The notes: generated by a model from the sequence alone, not told the origin. Shown: positions 47,279 through 60,263, counted from the stretch's first letter. The stretch: DNA of 64,000 nt from Hevea brasiliensis (GCF_030052815.1 NC_079498.1:85050992-85114991); one strand, 5' to 3'. A program made the numbers and translations.

Positions 47279-48737
47279 TATTGTACCTAGGTGTCTTAAC
47301 CTATGTTTTGATGATAATAAACAATTAGTGTGCTACTAATATACTTTAGAAGTGTTTGTGTTAAGTTTGTAAGTCCTAGATTCAAAATTGTCAAATTGCT
47401 TCAAATCAAGGTTAAGGAAGAGCAAGATAAGGAAGCAAACATTTATGAGACCCTACAATGTAACTTTTATTTATTTTATATCTTGTAAATCTCATTTTAT
47501 TAATTGTGCTGGCTCAAGTCTAGGTAGTACTAAGAATATCTTGTTCAACTTAGTTTTCACCTAATTTTCTATCAAGGGAAAATTAAATAATTTTTTCAAA
47601 AATAAAAAATTAATTTTGAAAATTATTTTAGTTGCAAAATACATTGAATTAGCTTTCCAGTGGCTCAACCGGATCAAAAATTCGAGTTCGGATTAAAAAG
47701 TTATGAGTTTTTTAAACTCTTAATTTCTTAGTATTTTTACTTATAACTTTTTCTTGACCAAGGGGCACTAAAATGAAATTTTCACATTTGAAAAATGTAA
47801 ATTTGTTTTTGAAAGTGTTTTCATTGAAAATTTTATTAAATTAGCTTTCTAACGGTTTAAACGGATCAAAAATCTGAGTTCCGGTCAAAAAGTTACACAT
47901 TTCCAAAGCCTAAGTGCCCTTTTAACACTTTCTGTCCAGAAAGCACTTTGGAAGCCTAAGTGGGAAGTACGGTAGCCAAAGTTCACTCTTTAAATCATGG
48001 TTTTTGAGAGTTAAAAGTCATTTTTTCCAGAGAGCACTCTGGCAGCCGAAAGTGAGACTTCGACAGTCGAAAGTGAGAACTTCGACAGCCGAAAGTGACT
48101 TTTCAAAAGCTGTTTTTTGGCGCTTCAACCTTTGGCAGCCGAACTTGGGTTTTGCAACTCGATAAACAGAGCTTTGGGTGGTTGAAAGGCTAGTTTTGCA
48201 TTTAATGCAGCCCCAGCGGCTATTTTCTTGCAAAAACTATAAATAGGCACCATTTTTTACTCGAAACAAGTTTTGACAACAACAATCTTTTGGAAATTTA
48301 TTGGATTCTAAAGATTTTCTTCATTCTCTCTCTCTAGAACTTGAGCTACCAAAGTTAATGTTGAAAACTTGATATTTGAGTTCTAAATTCATTGTTCAGA
48401 GAGTTCCTTTAAAGTTGTTGTGAGCACTTATTGTAATTTTGAGTGTGATAGAGCTTCAAATAGCTCTTGAGTGTAAAGGGATTTATAAAAGAGCAAGGGT
48501 TTGCTCTTGTGGTGATTGTAAGGGGTTTATTCTTCACCTAAAGAAGAATTTTAGTGGAGTTAACTCTCAAGGAGGGCCTTGAGGAGAGGACGTAGGTTTG
48601 GGATAGCCAAACCTCTATAAATCTCTTTTGTTATCATTCGTCCTTTTCTCTTCTTTGTGTTTAAATTTCATTTAGTTTTTAATTTTGCAATTAGAACCCA
48701 ATTCACCCCTCCTCTTGGGTTGCTACAAGGGACAACA
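47279..48737 (+). repeat. 5' LTR of the copia element
   Basis: 1459 bp ending GGACAACA. U3 holds about three 20-22 bp imperfect repeats with CAGCCGAAAGTG (48041-48101). TATAAATA at 48238-48245 is the likely promoter, and CTCTCTCTCTAG follows about 95 bp later. Confidence 0.92.
48238..48245 (+). promoter_or_regulatory. copia LTR TATA box
   Basis: TATAAATA, conserved at 59759-59766 in the 3' LTR despite general divergence. Confidence 0.7.
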
Positions 48738-48739
48738 AG

Positions 48740-48753
48740 TTGTAACAGAGCCA
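48740..48753 (+). promoter_or_regulatory. Primer-binding site of the copia element
   Basis: TTGTAACAGAGCCA starts two bases after the LTR. It differs at two positions from the initiator-tRNA-Met complement TGGTATCAGAGCCA. Confidence 0.75.
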
Positions 48754-48793
48754 GTCTCCATTCAAAGACTTAATCATCTTGGAGCAAAGATCA

Positions 48794-50290
48794 ATGGCAA
48801 CCCTCAATGCACAAGAAGGTCAATCAATAGTAAAACCCCCTTTCTTTAATGGACGTGATTTTTTCTATTAGATGAATAGGATGTATTACTTCCTCCAATC
48901 AAAAGGAGTGGATTTATGAGATATAATTGAAAATAGTCCCTTCATTCCTCTCAAAGTAGTAGATGGTGAGCATGTGCCAAAGACAAAGGGTGAATGGAGT
49001 AAGCATGATAAGTATATGTTTTCTTTAAATATAAGAGCTATACATATATTTAGAATTTCTTTAAATGATTTTTCTTATGCTAAAATTTCTAAATGCTCTA
49101 ATGCTAAAGATATATGGGATTTTCTTGATTCTATGTATAATTCTAACCATTGTTGTCAAGTTAATGAAGTTGAGTACACCAAAACCTATTCCTCTCATCA
49201 AACAATGAAGCAAATGCCGCAAGTGGATAACCCTCATGAACAAAGCTTCAAAGAAAACTCCATGATTGACATGTGCTTAATTGCTTTGGAAGACAATGAA
49301 AAAGAATCAAGAAGAAAAAGAACCATGGAATGTACAATATCCACAAGATGTAAAGGTGAAAAGATTAATGATGAAGTTGCCAACATGTGCTTCATGGAAA
49401 TGGAGGAAAGCACTAATGAGGTAACTTTAAATGATGATATTATTGAATTTTCTTATGATAAACTAGTTAGTGCTCTTAAAGCTATGAGTAATGAACTAGA
49501 ACTAAGTTACAAGAAAAATAAGCTCTTGAAAAAGTAAGTAGTTAGTTTGGGGAAGGAAAATGAGACCTTAACTCAGGATGATAAACCTTTAGGGGATGAT
49601 ATGAAAAAATCCTTAGATGAGCTCTCATTAGAAAATGAGAAGTTGAAAAATGAAATTGATGAGCTAAAAACTTCTCTTTCCAAATCTACTAAAGGAAAGG
49701 ACAAACTTGATTCAATTTTGGACTCTCAAAGTTCTCCTAGCATCAAATATGGACTTGGATATAGTAAATTTTCCCAAACACCTCCTTCCAAGACCATCTT
49801 TGTTAAAGCATCTAGTTCTAATGAGCCTAGTCCCCAAGTGCCTAGTCCAAAGGTGTCCAATCTTAGAGGACAAGAACCAAAGACATCTAGTGGAAATGAA
49901 ACTAGAAAGACTTCATTTCATCAACATGCTCCTAGACAAAATGTAAATAGAACATATACATCTAGGAGAGTTGCGTCTAGGCCAAACCTTCACAGGGAAC
50001 ATGCTACTAGGCCTCATAACTATCATCACACTCACCATGCCTCATGCTCACATGCATATAATGGACATAAAAAGAATGGTCACATGAGACCATATTCACA
50101 CTTTCATGCATATGGACCAAGAATAAAAAGGTTTAATGGTCATTGTCACTATTGTGGCAAGTTTGGTCACACCAACTATAGGTGTGCAATTAGGAAAATC
50201 CATCTTAGATATGGTAGAATATTTGATTTTAATGATAGAATTACTAACCCCCAAGGACCCAAGTACATTTGGGTACCTAAAGTAAATTAA
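48794..50290 (+). pseudogene. copia gag
   Basis: ATG 48794 (M-A-T-L-N-A-Q-E-G) starts the nucleocapsid precursor. In one frame to 50290 it reads the gag N-terminus (P-F-F-N-G-R-D-F), A-K-D-I-W-D-F-L, a charged coiled-coil-like stretch rich in Lys/Glu (about 49540-49690), a His-rich segment, and one CCHC knuckle C-H-Y-C-G-K-F-G-H-T-N-Y-R-C near 50141-50182. In-frame stops lie near 48869 and 48917 and at TAA 49535-49537. The next domain is in another frame, so a frameshift lies near 50291. Residues that usually link D-I-W-D to the E-K-E-S segment also appear shortened. Confidence 0.85.
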
Positions 50291-50298
50291 ATTATCAT

Positions 50299-51555
50299 AT
50301 GTGGGTGTACTTGAAATCCTCAAAGCTTGAAAGCAAGTGGTACTTGGATAGTGGATGTTCAAGACACATGACTGGAAATGTCAATCTCTTCCTTTCACTA
50401 GAAAAAAAAGATAAAGGTGGGCACGTGACTTTTGGTGATAATGGTAAAGGTAAAATTGTGGGAATAGGTAAGGTTGGTAAGGAAAACTCCCCTATTCTTG
50501 ACAAAGTGCTTTTGGTTGATGGTTTAAAACATAATTTGCTTAGTGTTAGTCAATTATGTGATAAGGGTTGTAGAGTTGTTTTTGAGTCTAAATCTTGCTT
50601 TGTGTCTAGGATGAGTGATAACAAAATGTTGTTTATTGGTGAAAGAATTGAAAATCTTTATGTTATCGATTTGCATGCTTTGTCTACCAAAGATGTCAAG
50701 TGTTTTGTTTCCATTAGTAATGACTCTTGGACTTGGCATAGAAGGCTTGCACATGCCAGCATAGATCTTCTTGCAAAGTTGAACAAGGATCAACTAGTTG
50801 ATGGGCTACCAAAGATCAAGTTTCAAAAGGATAAGGTGTGTAATGCATGCCAAATGGGTAAGCAAGTTAAGAGCTCTTTTAAATCTATTCATAAGGTATC
50901 TACTTCTAGAACCCTTCAATTGTTGCATATGGTTTTATTTGGTCTTACTAGAGTAGCTAGCTTAGGTGGTGCATATTATGCCTTGGTGATTGTTGATGAC
51001 TACTCTAGGTATACTTGGGTTGCATTCCTTGCTCATAAGGATGAATGTTTTGATATTTTTGAGAGATTTTCAAAAAGGGTTCAAAACGAAAAGGGTTTTC
51101 AAATCTCTTCTATTAGGAGTGATCATGGTAGAGAATTTGAAAATGAGAAATTTGATATGTTTTATAACTCACTAGGGATCACTCATAATTTTTCTTCTCC
51201 TAGGACTCCCCAACAAAATAGTGTTGTTGAAAGAAAAAATAGAACTCTTTTAGACATGGGGAGGACTATGTTAAATGAATATAATTTGCCTACTTATTTT
51301 TAGGCTGAAGCCATTAATACGGCTTGTTATGTTTCAAATAGAGTTTTAATTAGACCTATTTTGAAGAAAACCCCTTATGAGCTATGGAATGGCAAGAAAC
51401 CTAAAATAGGTTATTTTAGAGTTTTTGGTTATAAATGCTTCATTTTGAATACCAAAGATAATTTAGATAAATTTAGCTCCAAAACTGATGAAGGTATCTT
51501 CTTGGGATACTCTACATCTAGTAAAGCATATAGAGTTTCAATAAGAGAACCTTAG
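50299..51555 (+). pseudogene. copia protease and integrase
   Basis: Protease active site W-Y-L-D-S-G-C-S-R-H-M is near residues 14-24. The pre-integrase zinc module (W-H-R-R-L-A-H ... C-N-A-C) follows, then the integrase core. The first catalytic Asp, normally in L-L-H-x-D-L-F-G, is Val here (GTT at 50932-50934, residue 212). The second Asp (R-S-D-H-G-R-E-F) and the Glu (V-V-E-R-K-N-R) remain. A TAG at 51301-51303 interrupts the frame, and a frameshift near 51535-51560 ends it after G-Y-S-T-S-S-K-A-Y-R-V. Inactive integrase. Confidence 0.9.
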
Positions 51556-51959
51556 TTGTTGAGGAATCAATGCATGTTGTATTTGATGAAGCTAACTCCT
51601 TTGGTCTTAGAAAGGATATTTCTTGTGATGATGATGTTGTAAGTAATCTTGATGAGTTGATTCTTGAAGATCCTCAATCTAGTGGAATTCAAGATCAACA
51701 CATGGAAGATCCCTTGAAGGACTTCGGAGTTGATCAAGTTGAGCCTCAAGAGCAATAAGGTCAACTAGCTCCATATCAATAAGTTCAACGAAATCTACCC
51801 AAAAATTGGACATTCAAGAAGAATCATCCTAAAGACCTAATCATTGGTGATACATCAAAAGGGGTAACAACTAGATCATCTCTTAGAATAATATGTAATA
51901 ACCTTGCATTCATTTCTCAAATAGAACCTAGGAGCATAGATGAGGCCATTAATGAATAG
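51556..51959 (+). pseudogene. copia integrase-RT linker
   Basis: After the frameshift the frame gives V-V-F-D-E-A-N-S and an acidic stretch, then stops near 51756, 51778 and 51957. T-R-S-S-L-R near 51871-51888 is the usual lead-in to RT. Variable linker, no enzyme. Confidence 0.75.
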
Positions 51960-53445
51960 AGTTGGGCACTTGCAATGCAAGAGGAGCTCAATCAATTTGA
52001 AAGGAATAAGGTGTGGACCTTAGTTCCTAGGCCAAAGGACCATCCATCTGTAGGCATCAAACGGGTATTTAGAAACAAATTAGATGAGAATGGAAACATA
52101 ACTAGGAATAAAGCTAAGTTAGTAGCCAAAGGCTATAACCAAGAGGAGGGTATTAACTATGATGAAACCTTTGCAGCAGTAGCTAGATTAGAAGCCATTA
52201 GAATCTTGCTTGCATATGCATCATACATGAATTTTAAGCTTTTCCAAATGGATGTTAAAAATGCTTTTCTAAATGGTTTTATTGATGAGGAGGTATATGT
52301 TGAGCAACCTCTTGGTTTTGAAAATCATGAGTTTCCAAATCATGTTTTTAAATTGACTAAAGCCTTATATGGTTTGAAACAAGCTCCTAGAGCTTGGTAT
52401 GAAAAGCTTATTAACTTTCTTTTGCAAAATGATTTTTCAAAAGGAAAAGTTGATACAACTCTTTTTGTTAAAAATCATGTAAATGACATCCTTGTAGTAC
52501 AAATATATGTTGATGATATTGTATTTGGTGGTACTAATGAGTGTTTGTGTGAAGACCATAAAGAGTGAGTTTGAGATGAGCATGATTGGAGAACTCAAGT
52601 TCTTCCTTGGGCTTTAAATCAAGCAAGCTAAGGATGGCATCTTCATCAACCAAGCCAAATACACTAAAGAATTGATCAAGAGGTTTGGGATGGAGAATAG
52701 CAAGCCAAGTAGAACTCCAATGAGCACAAACACCAAACTTGACAAGGACGAAAAAGGAAAACCGGTTGATTAAAAGCTCTATAGAGTTATGATTGGTAGT
52801 CTCTTATATCTCACAGCTAATAGACTGGACATTATGTTTTCCGTATGTTTATGTGCACGTTTTCAATCATGTCCTAAAGAGTCTCATTTGCATGCTATTA
52901 AACTTATTCTCAAATATTTGAATGGTACATTGCATTTAGGTTTATGGTATCCTAGAAATGCATTCTTTGATTTACATTCCTATTCGGATGCCGACTTTGC
53001 TGGAAGCATCCTTGATAGGAAGAGTACCTCAGGTACTTTTCAACTCCTAGGACACTCTTTAGTTTCTTGGTGTAGCAAGAAACAAAACTCAGTTACACTT
53101 TCCATTGCTGAAGCCGAATATGTGGCTGCGGGTCTTTGTTGTAGCCAAATACTTTGGATCAAACAACAATCGAGAGACTTCAAATTATCTCTTGATCACA
53201 TTCCTATTAAATGTGATAACACAAGTGCAATTAATTTGATCAAGAACCCCATACAACATTTTAGAACTAAGCATATAGACATTAGGCATCATTTTATACA
53301 TGATCATGTATTAAACGGTGATGTTGTTCTTGAGTTTGTTAATACACATCACCAATTAGCTGATATCTTTACAAAACCTTTGTGTGAAGATAGGTTTAAT
53401 TTCATTAAGAGAGAATTAGGCATGCTTGACAACCTTGATGCTTGA
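51960..53445 (+). pseudogene. copia reverse transcriptase and RNase H
   Basis: RT begins W-A-L-A-M-Q-E-E-L-N-Q-F and includes K-A-R-L-V-A-K-like K-A-K-L-V-A-K-G-Y-N-Q-E, F-Q-M-D-V-K-N-A-F-L-N-G (catalytic Asp) and Y-V-D-D near 52507-52518. A frameshift near 52555 and several stops follow (the E-L-K-F-F-L-G-L segment continues in another frame to about 52740). RNase H in the 52789 frame has Y-S-D-A-D-F-A-G, S-I-A-E-A-E-Y-V-A and K-H-I-D-I-R-H-H-F, ending at TGA 53443-53445 after L-G-M-L-D. No env-like ORF follows. Confidence 0.92.
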
Positions 53446-54285
53446 GATTGTGATTTACTGTTTATGTTACTGTTCATGTTACTGTTCACATGAACAAAAT
53501 ATGGGTTTCCTATTTTTGGCTACCATATGATCACAATACTATTCCTCATTAATTTAGATTATTCTCCTTGATTGTTTTATGAAGGTTATTTGCCAAAATT
53601 CTATTATTGATTTGAATAGACTCCTTGATGGTTTTACAAGTCCTGTGCAAATGAAATTAGTGAATTTGTATTAAAGTCTTCTTGGCTCTTTGTAGGCTAT
53701 TCTTAAGAATAGTTGTTTATGCTGCCTCTAGATTGAGCATACACTAGATATGTGGTTTGAGTGTCTAAACAATATAGTTATATTCATGATAGGATTCAAA
53801 TCTAATAAGCTATGCCTTGTCTTAAAATTGCACCTTGTAAGTTTGCCATTATATGAAGTGCTCTTGTAATCCTTGTATATATCCATATGTTCTTATATCT
53901 TTTGGCATGGTAGTATCTTTCCTTCTATAGTGTATTTTGATGATGCCAAAAGGGGGAGATATATAGCTAGTGGATGAATTAGCTAAGTGGATGAATAATT
54001 CCAAATGTTAAGCTTTAAACACGATATACAAATGATGATTTAGTGGGATACATGTTATGGGTATACTTATGTGATGCTTCTTGACAATCCTTTGATACAT
54101 ATTCTAAATTGTTTTTTATATAAAAATAACTTTGCATCATCATTTACCTAGGACTCATGGCATTGCATTTATTGAGTCAAAGCCTCTCCTATGTGCTCTC
54201 CAAATTCTATTTATTAAGGCACAAATTGTTTTTGAAAGGGGGAGGACATTAAGGGGGAGAATTTCTAAAAAATACACACTTCACT
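53446..54285 (+). other. copia 3' untranslated region
   Basis: No ORF of note. Polypurine-like tracts AAAAGGGGGAGAT (53948-53960), AAAGGGGGAGG (near 54235) and TTAAGGGGGAGAA (near 54249) repeat the tract used before the 3' LTR, as often seen in SIRE-type elements. The solo LTR sits after TCACT 54281-54285. Confidence 0.6.
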
Positions 54286-55475
54286 TGTGACACCCCTTAC
54301 CCGACTACAGTGTAGCCGAGCAAGTTATGCCACTCAGTGTGCCGGAGCACTCTTTTTTATCTGATTTCATTACAGTCCTTGATTTATTTATTCAAAAATT
54401 TTATTGAAGATTTAGGCTATTTTTACTTTTATCAAAATCTAACTAAATTGGAAATTTCAAAAATTTTAACTATAATCCGACAAAGTGTCAGCTGTAATTT
54501 GGACTAACAGTTCTTCTGAACCTGCCAAAGACAATTTCAATATATACTCAATTTCTCAAACTTAATAGTCTCAAAAATTTTCAAACATAATGTATCTCAA
54601 TACAGTATCCAGATTTCTTAGAAATCTCATTAGATTTTCAATATCTCAATATTCACAAGTATAATCTCATTATAACTCAAATTCAATTCACATACTAAAA
54701 TACTTACTTTGAATAGCTTCCATAATTCATAGGTTAATTACATGAGTTTATTTTGTACAAGATATACAAATAATTTACAATGTGCTAGGAATGAACAATA
54801 TACATAACATGTATAAAATGAGCCCTATCTACATGCATTCTTGAGGAGGTGACAATCTTGAACTCTTCCGACACTTCGCAGATCCGACTCCAAAATCTCA
54901 ATCGATACCATCTGGTTTTACCTTGATACTGCGCGAGGTAGCAATTCCATCGAGCTTAGCATTTCTGCTTATTGGTGAAATAATATAACCAGAAATAATA
55001 TATACAAGTAAAGAAAGAAAAAAATGATAATTCTGATACTGTGAGTCAATTTAATTTGGTATGGTATTTCTAGTATCAACGATCTTATATACTAGTTTGT
55101 TCCTCTTTGGAAGTGCTTAGTTTATAACTTTTCAAGAATACTAGCGGTATATAATTTATTCTATCTGTATTGTATTTCAAGTGCATGCGGTTCTACAATT
55201 TATATTTTTGTTATGTTTCTTTTGCTAATCTCTTTTGCTTATTCATTCAATACTTAATTTAATTGTACTGGATTTTCATTATACTTAACTTAACTTAGTT
55301 GCCTGAATTGAATAATACTTTAATTGACTGCCCAAGTAACCTATACTAGACGACTGGACTGGATAACGGGTCATTGGCACTGGACACCGCGGTGCCTCGG
55401 GCCGTCATACCATGGGACGCAGAACGTCAACCACGTATGCAAGGTATGGCTAAAAAGCCATGATATCACATAATT

Positions 55476-55550
55476 GGCATAAAAGCCATGAATACGGGCA
55501 TAAAAGCCATGAATACGGGCATAAAGCCATGAATACAGGCATAAAGCCTT
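55476..55550. repeat. 21-22 bp tandem repeat in solo LTR
   Basis: About 3.5 copies of a unit containing GGCATAAA(A)GCCATGAATAC. GGCAT/ATGCC-like pairing also occurs in the corresponding part of the 69-8727 LTRs (near 2480-2510), where it is not amplified. Confidence 0.85.
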
Positions 55551-58177
55551 TCCCAGTACTGCTAAAACAATATCCTATTGGCATGCCAAACTATCCAAAC
55601 CAATCTTGTTAGGTATACTAGGGCATTTGATACTTTAAAATATTAATATATTGTGCTTTATGACTTTATTATTTCATGATAAATTTCAATCATAATTCAT
55701 ACATTCATTTGATCATTTATATGATCACAATTCACATCAATTATCCTTTTATACCATTGTACTCAAAATACTTCTCCTCTTTACAATAATGAGAACTAAT
55801 GTCTCATTCATACATTAATATGGTTTATTTATCCATTCATTATGTTATTCATATTGATCCCAATTCTAAACAATGGTTCACATGTACCATTGTATTCAAA
55901 ACATTTTTCCTTTCTCATTTATACATTCAAGAGTCTACTTATGTAATTACAAATTTTATACTTCAAGTTGAGTTACTAATATTTTATGAATTCCATTTGT
56001 GATGGGCATATATGCCCTAACTATCTATTCACATCAATTAGGTGACTTATTTTTCATGTTTCAAGTAATCCATGAATATTTCATGGATTTCAAATTTATG
56101 GCCTAAATTTCTTTTTAACAATTTTGACTAGGATGCATAGTCTATATTTGCCATACAATTCTAAGCATTTAAGCTTAGAATTGGTTCTAGGTCTTCATCT
56201 TAATTCACTAATCATTTTGATTACTATTCACCATACTAGTCAACCAAAATGTTGACCTTTTATACTTAATGTATATATTAATTCTAATTACACCAAGATC
56301 CCACATTTTGAGTTTTACATTTACTAGTATTAATTGCCAATTGCAATTTAAAGTCCCCTAGATGCATTTCTAATTTCAAATTTTGAATTTCAAGTTTTGG
56401 TGTCACTATTCACCTCATTGATCAACAAAAATGTTGACTTTTGCATAGACAATAGGTACATTGGTTTTAACACTCCCGATGTACCACATTTTGCATTTAA
56501 AACTTGTTGGAATCAATTACCAAATCCATTTCCAAGCTTATTTCAAGTTTTCATGTCACTATTCACTTCATTAGTCAACTAAAATGTTGACTTTTGCATA
56601 GAAAATATGTACATTGACTTTGGCACATCAAACATACTACATTTTTCATTTAAAACTTGTTGGTTTTGGTCACTTTCTCAAAGCTTAGGTTATTTTGGCA
56701 AAATTGCCAATTTTCGGTTTTGGTGCTCCGAAGTTGCACTATTTCATTGGTCGATTTACTGTTAGAATTTGACAAAACTTCCTTCATAGAAAATGTTCCT
56801 TATTTTGTCTAGTTGAATTTCTTTTTTTGAATCACTCCATTTGGAGTTTTGTAGCTCAAGTTATGGCCAAAATAAGTTTCATCGTTCACGCAATCGCTCA
56901 TGCTGCTATCATGGGTTCTGGCAGATTTTGATCCAACTTTGGTCAGTAATTTGATCACGTTAAGTTCCTAATTTGGTCTAACTTTCTTCATATGAAATGT
57001 TCTACTATGCCTTAGGTTTCCATCGGTTCAAGAATTGCCTAAATCCGAGTTTTCTAGAGAGAGTTATAGTCCTCCAAACATTGCTGCTCAAATGAAAATT
57101 CTGGAAATCTCAAGACTGAAGAAACTTCACTTTGCTCAATGATTTGATTAGGTTCTGGTCATAATTTGGGGTAGGTTTCTTCATGAAAGTTGTTTGTCTA
57201 TGTCTTAACTTGTTGTTGTAAATATTGCAGGTCAATTGACCGAATCTACAGTGAGTTATGGCTCAATTCTGCAGGGGCTGTTGCAGGGTGTCCGGATTGG
57301 GGCCAAGTTTTTGGTCCTCTTGCTTTGGTCTTTTGGGGATGGTTTCTTCAGCAAAAATGTGCCATTATAAGCCTAGTTTCATGTCCAATTGGCCAAACAT
57401 CAATTGGACTAACACAGCCAAAGTTATGGCTGTGTAATTGACTGAAATCTCACCATTGTCATTGTCCCTAGGCAAAGATAGTCATTCCCTTTTACCATGC
57501 TATTTTTCAATCCATATTATGGTCAAATCTCCTCAAATGGTCACTAATTGACCATTAAAATGTCCTTTAACAATTTCATAAGCCAAGTCCACATTTTCAC
57601 TCCCAAACCCTAGTTTCCCATTATGATTCACACATACACCTTAGATACACACTTTCATTCATCACATATGTGTATATGCACCTTAAACATAATCTCTAAT
57701 TTATTTTAAGTCCATTAAAACCATCAAAAACACTCCATCATTGTTCCTTCCTTAGGGCTGCCAAAATTTATGGTACACATACACATGAGTTTTAGTCCAT
57801 TTAACTTACAATTTCATACTAAATTCAAGTCCTTAACATGGAAGTAAAGGAATATTAGCATAAGTAAGCACTAACCTCACTTTAACCTCTTGTAGGGAAG
57901 ATTTCTCCAAGTTAAATCTTCATTTTCTTGTACTCTCTTGGCTGCCAAACACTTCCTCTAGGTCCAAGGATTCATTTTAGTGTTGGGGTCTTGAGGAAAT
58001 ATGGTGAGGAAGCATGAGAAATGAAGCTTTTGTTTGAAAATCAATGGAGAGAGAAGAGGGAGAGATTCACGTTTTGGCTGAAGAAGAAGAGGGAAACAAC
58101 AGAATTTTGGGTCCATTTGTCTCTTTTAATTGTTTAAAAAAAAGACTTATTGAATGGTGATTGGTGGAGGGTATGTA

Positions 58178-58199
58178 AATGACATCATGTGATGTCATT
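58178..58199. promoter_or_regulatory. TGACATCA palindrome in solo LTR
   Basis: Arms AATGACATCA and TGATGTCATT around TG. It occupies the same relative place as the longer palindrome in the LTRs at 29273 and 37586 (just upstream, in minus sense, of a purine/pyrimidine-biased stretch). Confidence 0.5.
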
Positions 58200-58747
58200 A
58201 TCCCTAATTTCCTTCATTTTTCTTTTCTTTTCTTTTCTACCACATTTCAATTTAATTTTTAGCAATATTTATTCATATTTTAGATCATAATAATTATTTA
58301 CTCAACTGGACAAGTCGGCCAAAAATCACCTCTGAAGGCGAAATGACCAAAATGCCCTCCGTTTGGCTTAACGGGTCAAAATTGGCTGTACCAATTGAAA
58401 AATTTTTCTAGGTATTTTCTTGACATTCAAATGCCATGAGAACCTCAATGACCCTTCTCTGGAGTCCCAAAAATTATTTTACAATTTTTCCCCCGGGTCT
58501 AGGGCTCCTCGTTGCGAGAACCGCAACTTACCTCTGGTTACCCATCGCTTGGGCACCGGCTCGTTTAACTTGGTTGTATTTTATTTCTAAAATTTTTACT
58601 AAATTTTTCTTATTAATATTTGAGTTAATTATGGTCCCTCACTTTAGTTTAAATATTTTTTCCCAAAAGTTCTAGCTGTCCTAACCGACACCGGTCACCG
58701 GAACAGTAGACTGCGCAGAATTGCTACCGGGAGGATGTTACATCACT

Positions 58748-58802
58748 TGCGTTTAATTTTCCTCATCCACTAATTGTTTGTCATCATCAAAAAGGGGGAG
58801 AT
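58748..58802 (+). promoter_or_regulatory. copia 3' end with polypurine tract
   Basis: Remaining 3' region after the solo LTR. AAAAAGGGGGAGAT (58789-58802) directly precedes the 3' LTR. Confidence 0.8.
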
Positions 58803-60258
58803 TGTTGGACCTAGGTGTCTTAACCCATGTTTTGATGATAATAAACAATTAGTATGCTACTAATATACTTTGAAAGTGTTTGTATTGAGTTTATAGGTCC
58901 TAGATTCAAAATTGCCAAATTGCTTCAAATCAAGGTTAAGGAAGAGCAAGATAAGGAAGCAAACATTTATGGGATCCTACAATGTAACTTTTATTTATTT
59001 TATGTTTTGTAAATCTCATTTTATTAATTGTGTTGGCTCAAGTCTAGGGGTACTAAGAATATCTTGTTCAACTTAGTTTTCACCTAATTTTTTATCAAGG
59101 AAAATTAAATAACTTTTCAAAAATGCAATATTAATTTTGAAAAGTATTTTAGTTGCAAAATACATTGAATTAGATTTCCAATGGCTCAAACGGATCAAAA
59201 ATCTAAGTTCGGATAAAAAAATTATGAGTTTTTTAAACTCTTAATTTCTTAGTGTCTTGTAACTTTTTCTTGACCAAGGGGGACTAAAATGAAATTTTCA
59301 CATTTGAAAAATGCAAATTCGTTTTTGAAAGTGTTTTCATTAAAAAGGTTATCAAATTAGATTTCCAACGGTTCAAACGGATTGAAAATATGAGTTCCGG
59401 TCAAAAAGTTATGGATTTCTGAAGCCTAAGTGCCCTTTTGACACTTTTTGACCAGAGAGCACTTCGGCAATCGAAAGTGGGAAGCTCGACAGCCAAAGTT
59501 CACTCTTTAAATCATGGTTTTTTAGCATTAAAAGTCATTTTATCCAGAGAGCAATCCGGCAGCCAAAAGTGAGAACTTCGGTAGCCAAAAGTGACTTTTC
59601 AAAAGCTATTTTTTAGCGCTTCAACCTTCGGCAGCTGAAGTAAATAACTCTGGCAGCTGAACCTGAGTTGCTGTAACTCGATAAAAATAGAGCTTTGGGT
59701 GGTTAAATGGCTAGTTTTGCATTTAATGCACCCCCAACGACTATTTTCTTGCAAAAACTATAAATAGGCACCATTTTTTACTAGAAACAAGTTTTGACAA
59801 TAACAATCTTTTGGAAGTTTATTGGGCTCTAAAGTTTTTCTTCATTCTCTCTCTTTAGAACTTGAGCTACCATAGTTAATGTTGAAAACTTGATATTTGA
59901 GTTCTAAATTCATTGTTCTGAGAGTTCCTTCAAAGTTGTTGTGAGCACTTATTGTAATTTTGAGTGTGATAGAGCTTCAAATAGCTCTTGAGTGTAAAGA
60001 GATTTGTAAAAGAGTAAGGGTTTGCTCTTGTGGTGATTGTAAGGGATTTATTCTTCACCCAAAGAAGAATTTTAGTGGAGTTAACTCTCAAGGAGGGCCT
60101 TGAGGAGAGGACGTAGGCTTGGGATAGCCGAACCTCTATAAATCTCTTGTGTTATCATTCTTCCTTTTCTCTTCTTTGTGTTTAAATTTCATTTAGTCTT
60201 TAATTTTGCAATTAGAACCTAATTCACCCTCCCTCTTGGGTTGCTACAAGGGACAACA
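58803..60258 (+). repeat. 3' LTR of the copia element
   Basis: 1456 bp from TGTTGGACC to GGACAACA. It keeps the TG that is mutated in the 5' LTR; TATA at 59759-59766. Many substitutions relative to 47279-48737. Confidence 0.92.
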
Positions 60259-60263
60259 TAATT

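Larger units (their letters stand above)
54286..58742 (-). mobile_element. Solo LTR of a Tekay-type chromovirus
   Basis: Plus TGTGACACCCC...GGATGTTACA, 4457 bp, flanked by TCACT at 54281-54285 and 58743-58747. It is homologous in minus orientation to the LTR at 69-3747 (shared 3' end around GCTCGGCTACACTGTAG) but longer. It contains three to four 21-22 bp repeats with GGCATAAAGCCATGAATAC (55476-55550), a TGACATCA palindrome (58178-58199) and a weakened double stem-loop near 54930-54970. It has no internal region, so LTR-LTR recombination probably removed it. Confidence 0.9.
47279..60258 (+). mobile_element. Ty1/copia retrotransposon (SIRE-like), interrupted
   Basis: LTRs 47279-48737 and 58803-60258 (about 1.46 kb) flank a primer site, a gag-pol pseudogene and a polypurine tract. 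The target duplication is TAATT (47274-47278, 60259-60263). The 5' LTR start is mutated from TG to TA. Excluding the 4.46 kb solo LTR inside (54286-58742 plus a 5-bp duplication), the element is about 8.5 kb. Protease, integrase, RT and RNase H order and repeated AAGGGGGAGA tracts point to the SIRE/Maximus lineage, a judgement from motif style. LTR divergence and many stops mark it as old and inactive. Confidence 0.9.

Noticed and set aside
47282..47283. TG at 47282 as the 5' end of the copia LTR
   Set aside because: Placing the start at 47279 (TATTGTACC aligned to TGTTGGACC) gives a matching TAATT duplication on both sides; starting at 47282 does not.
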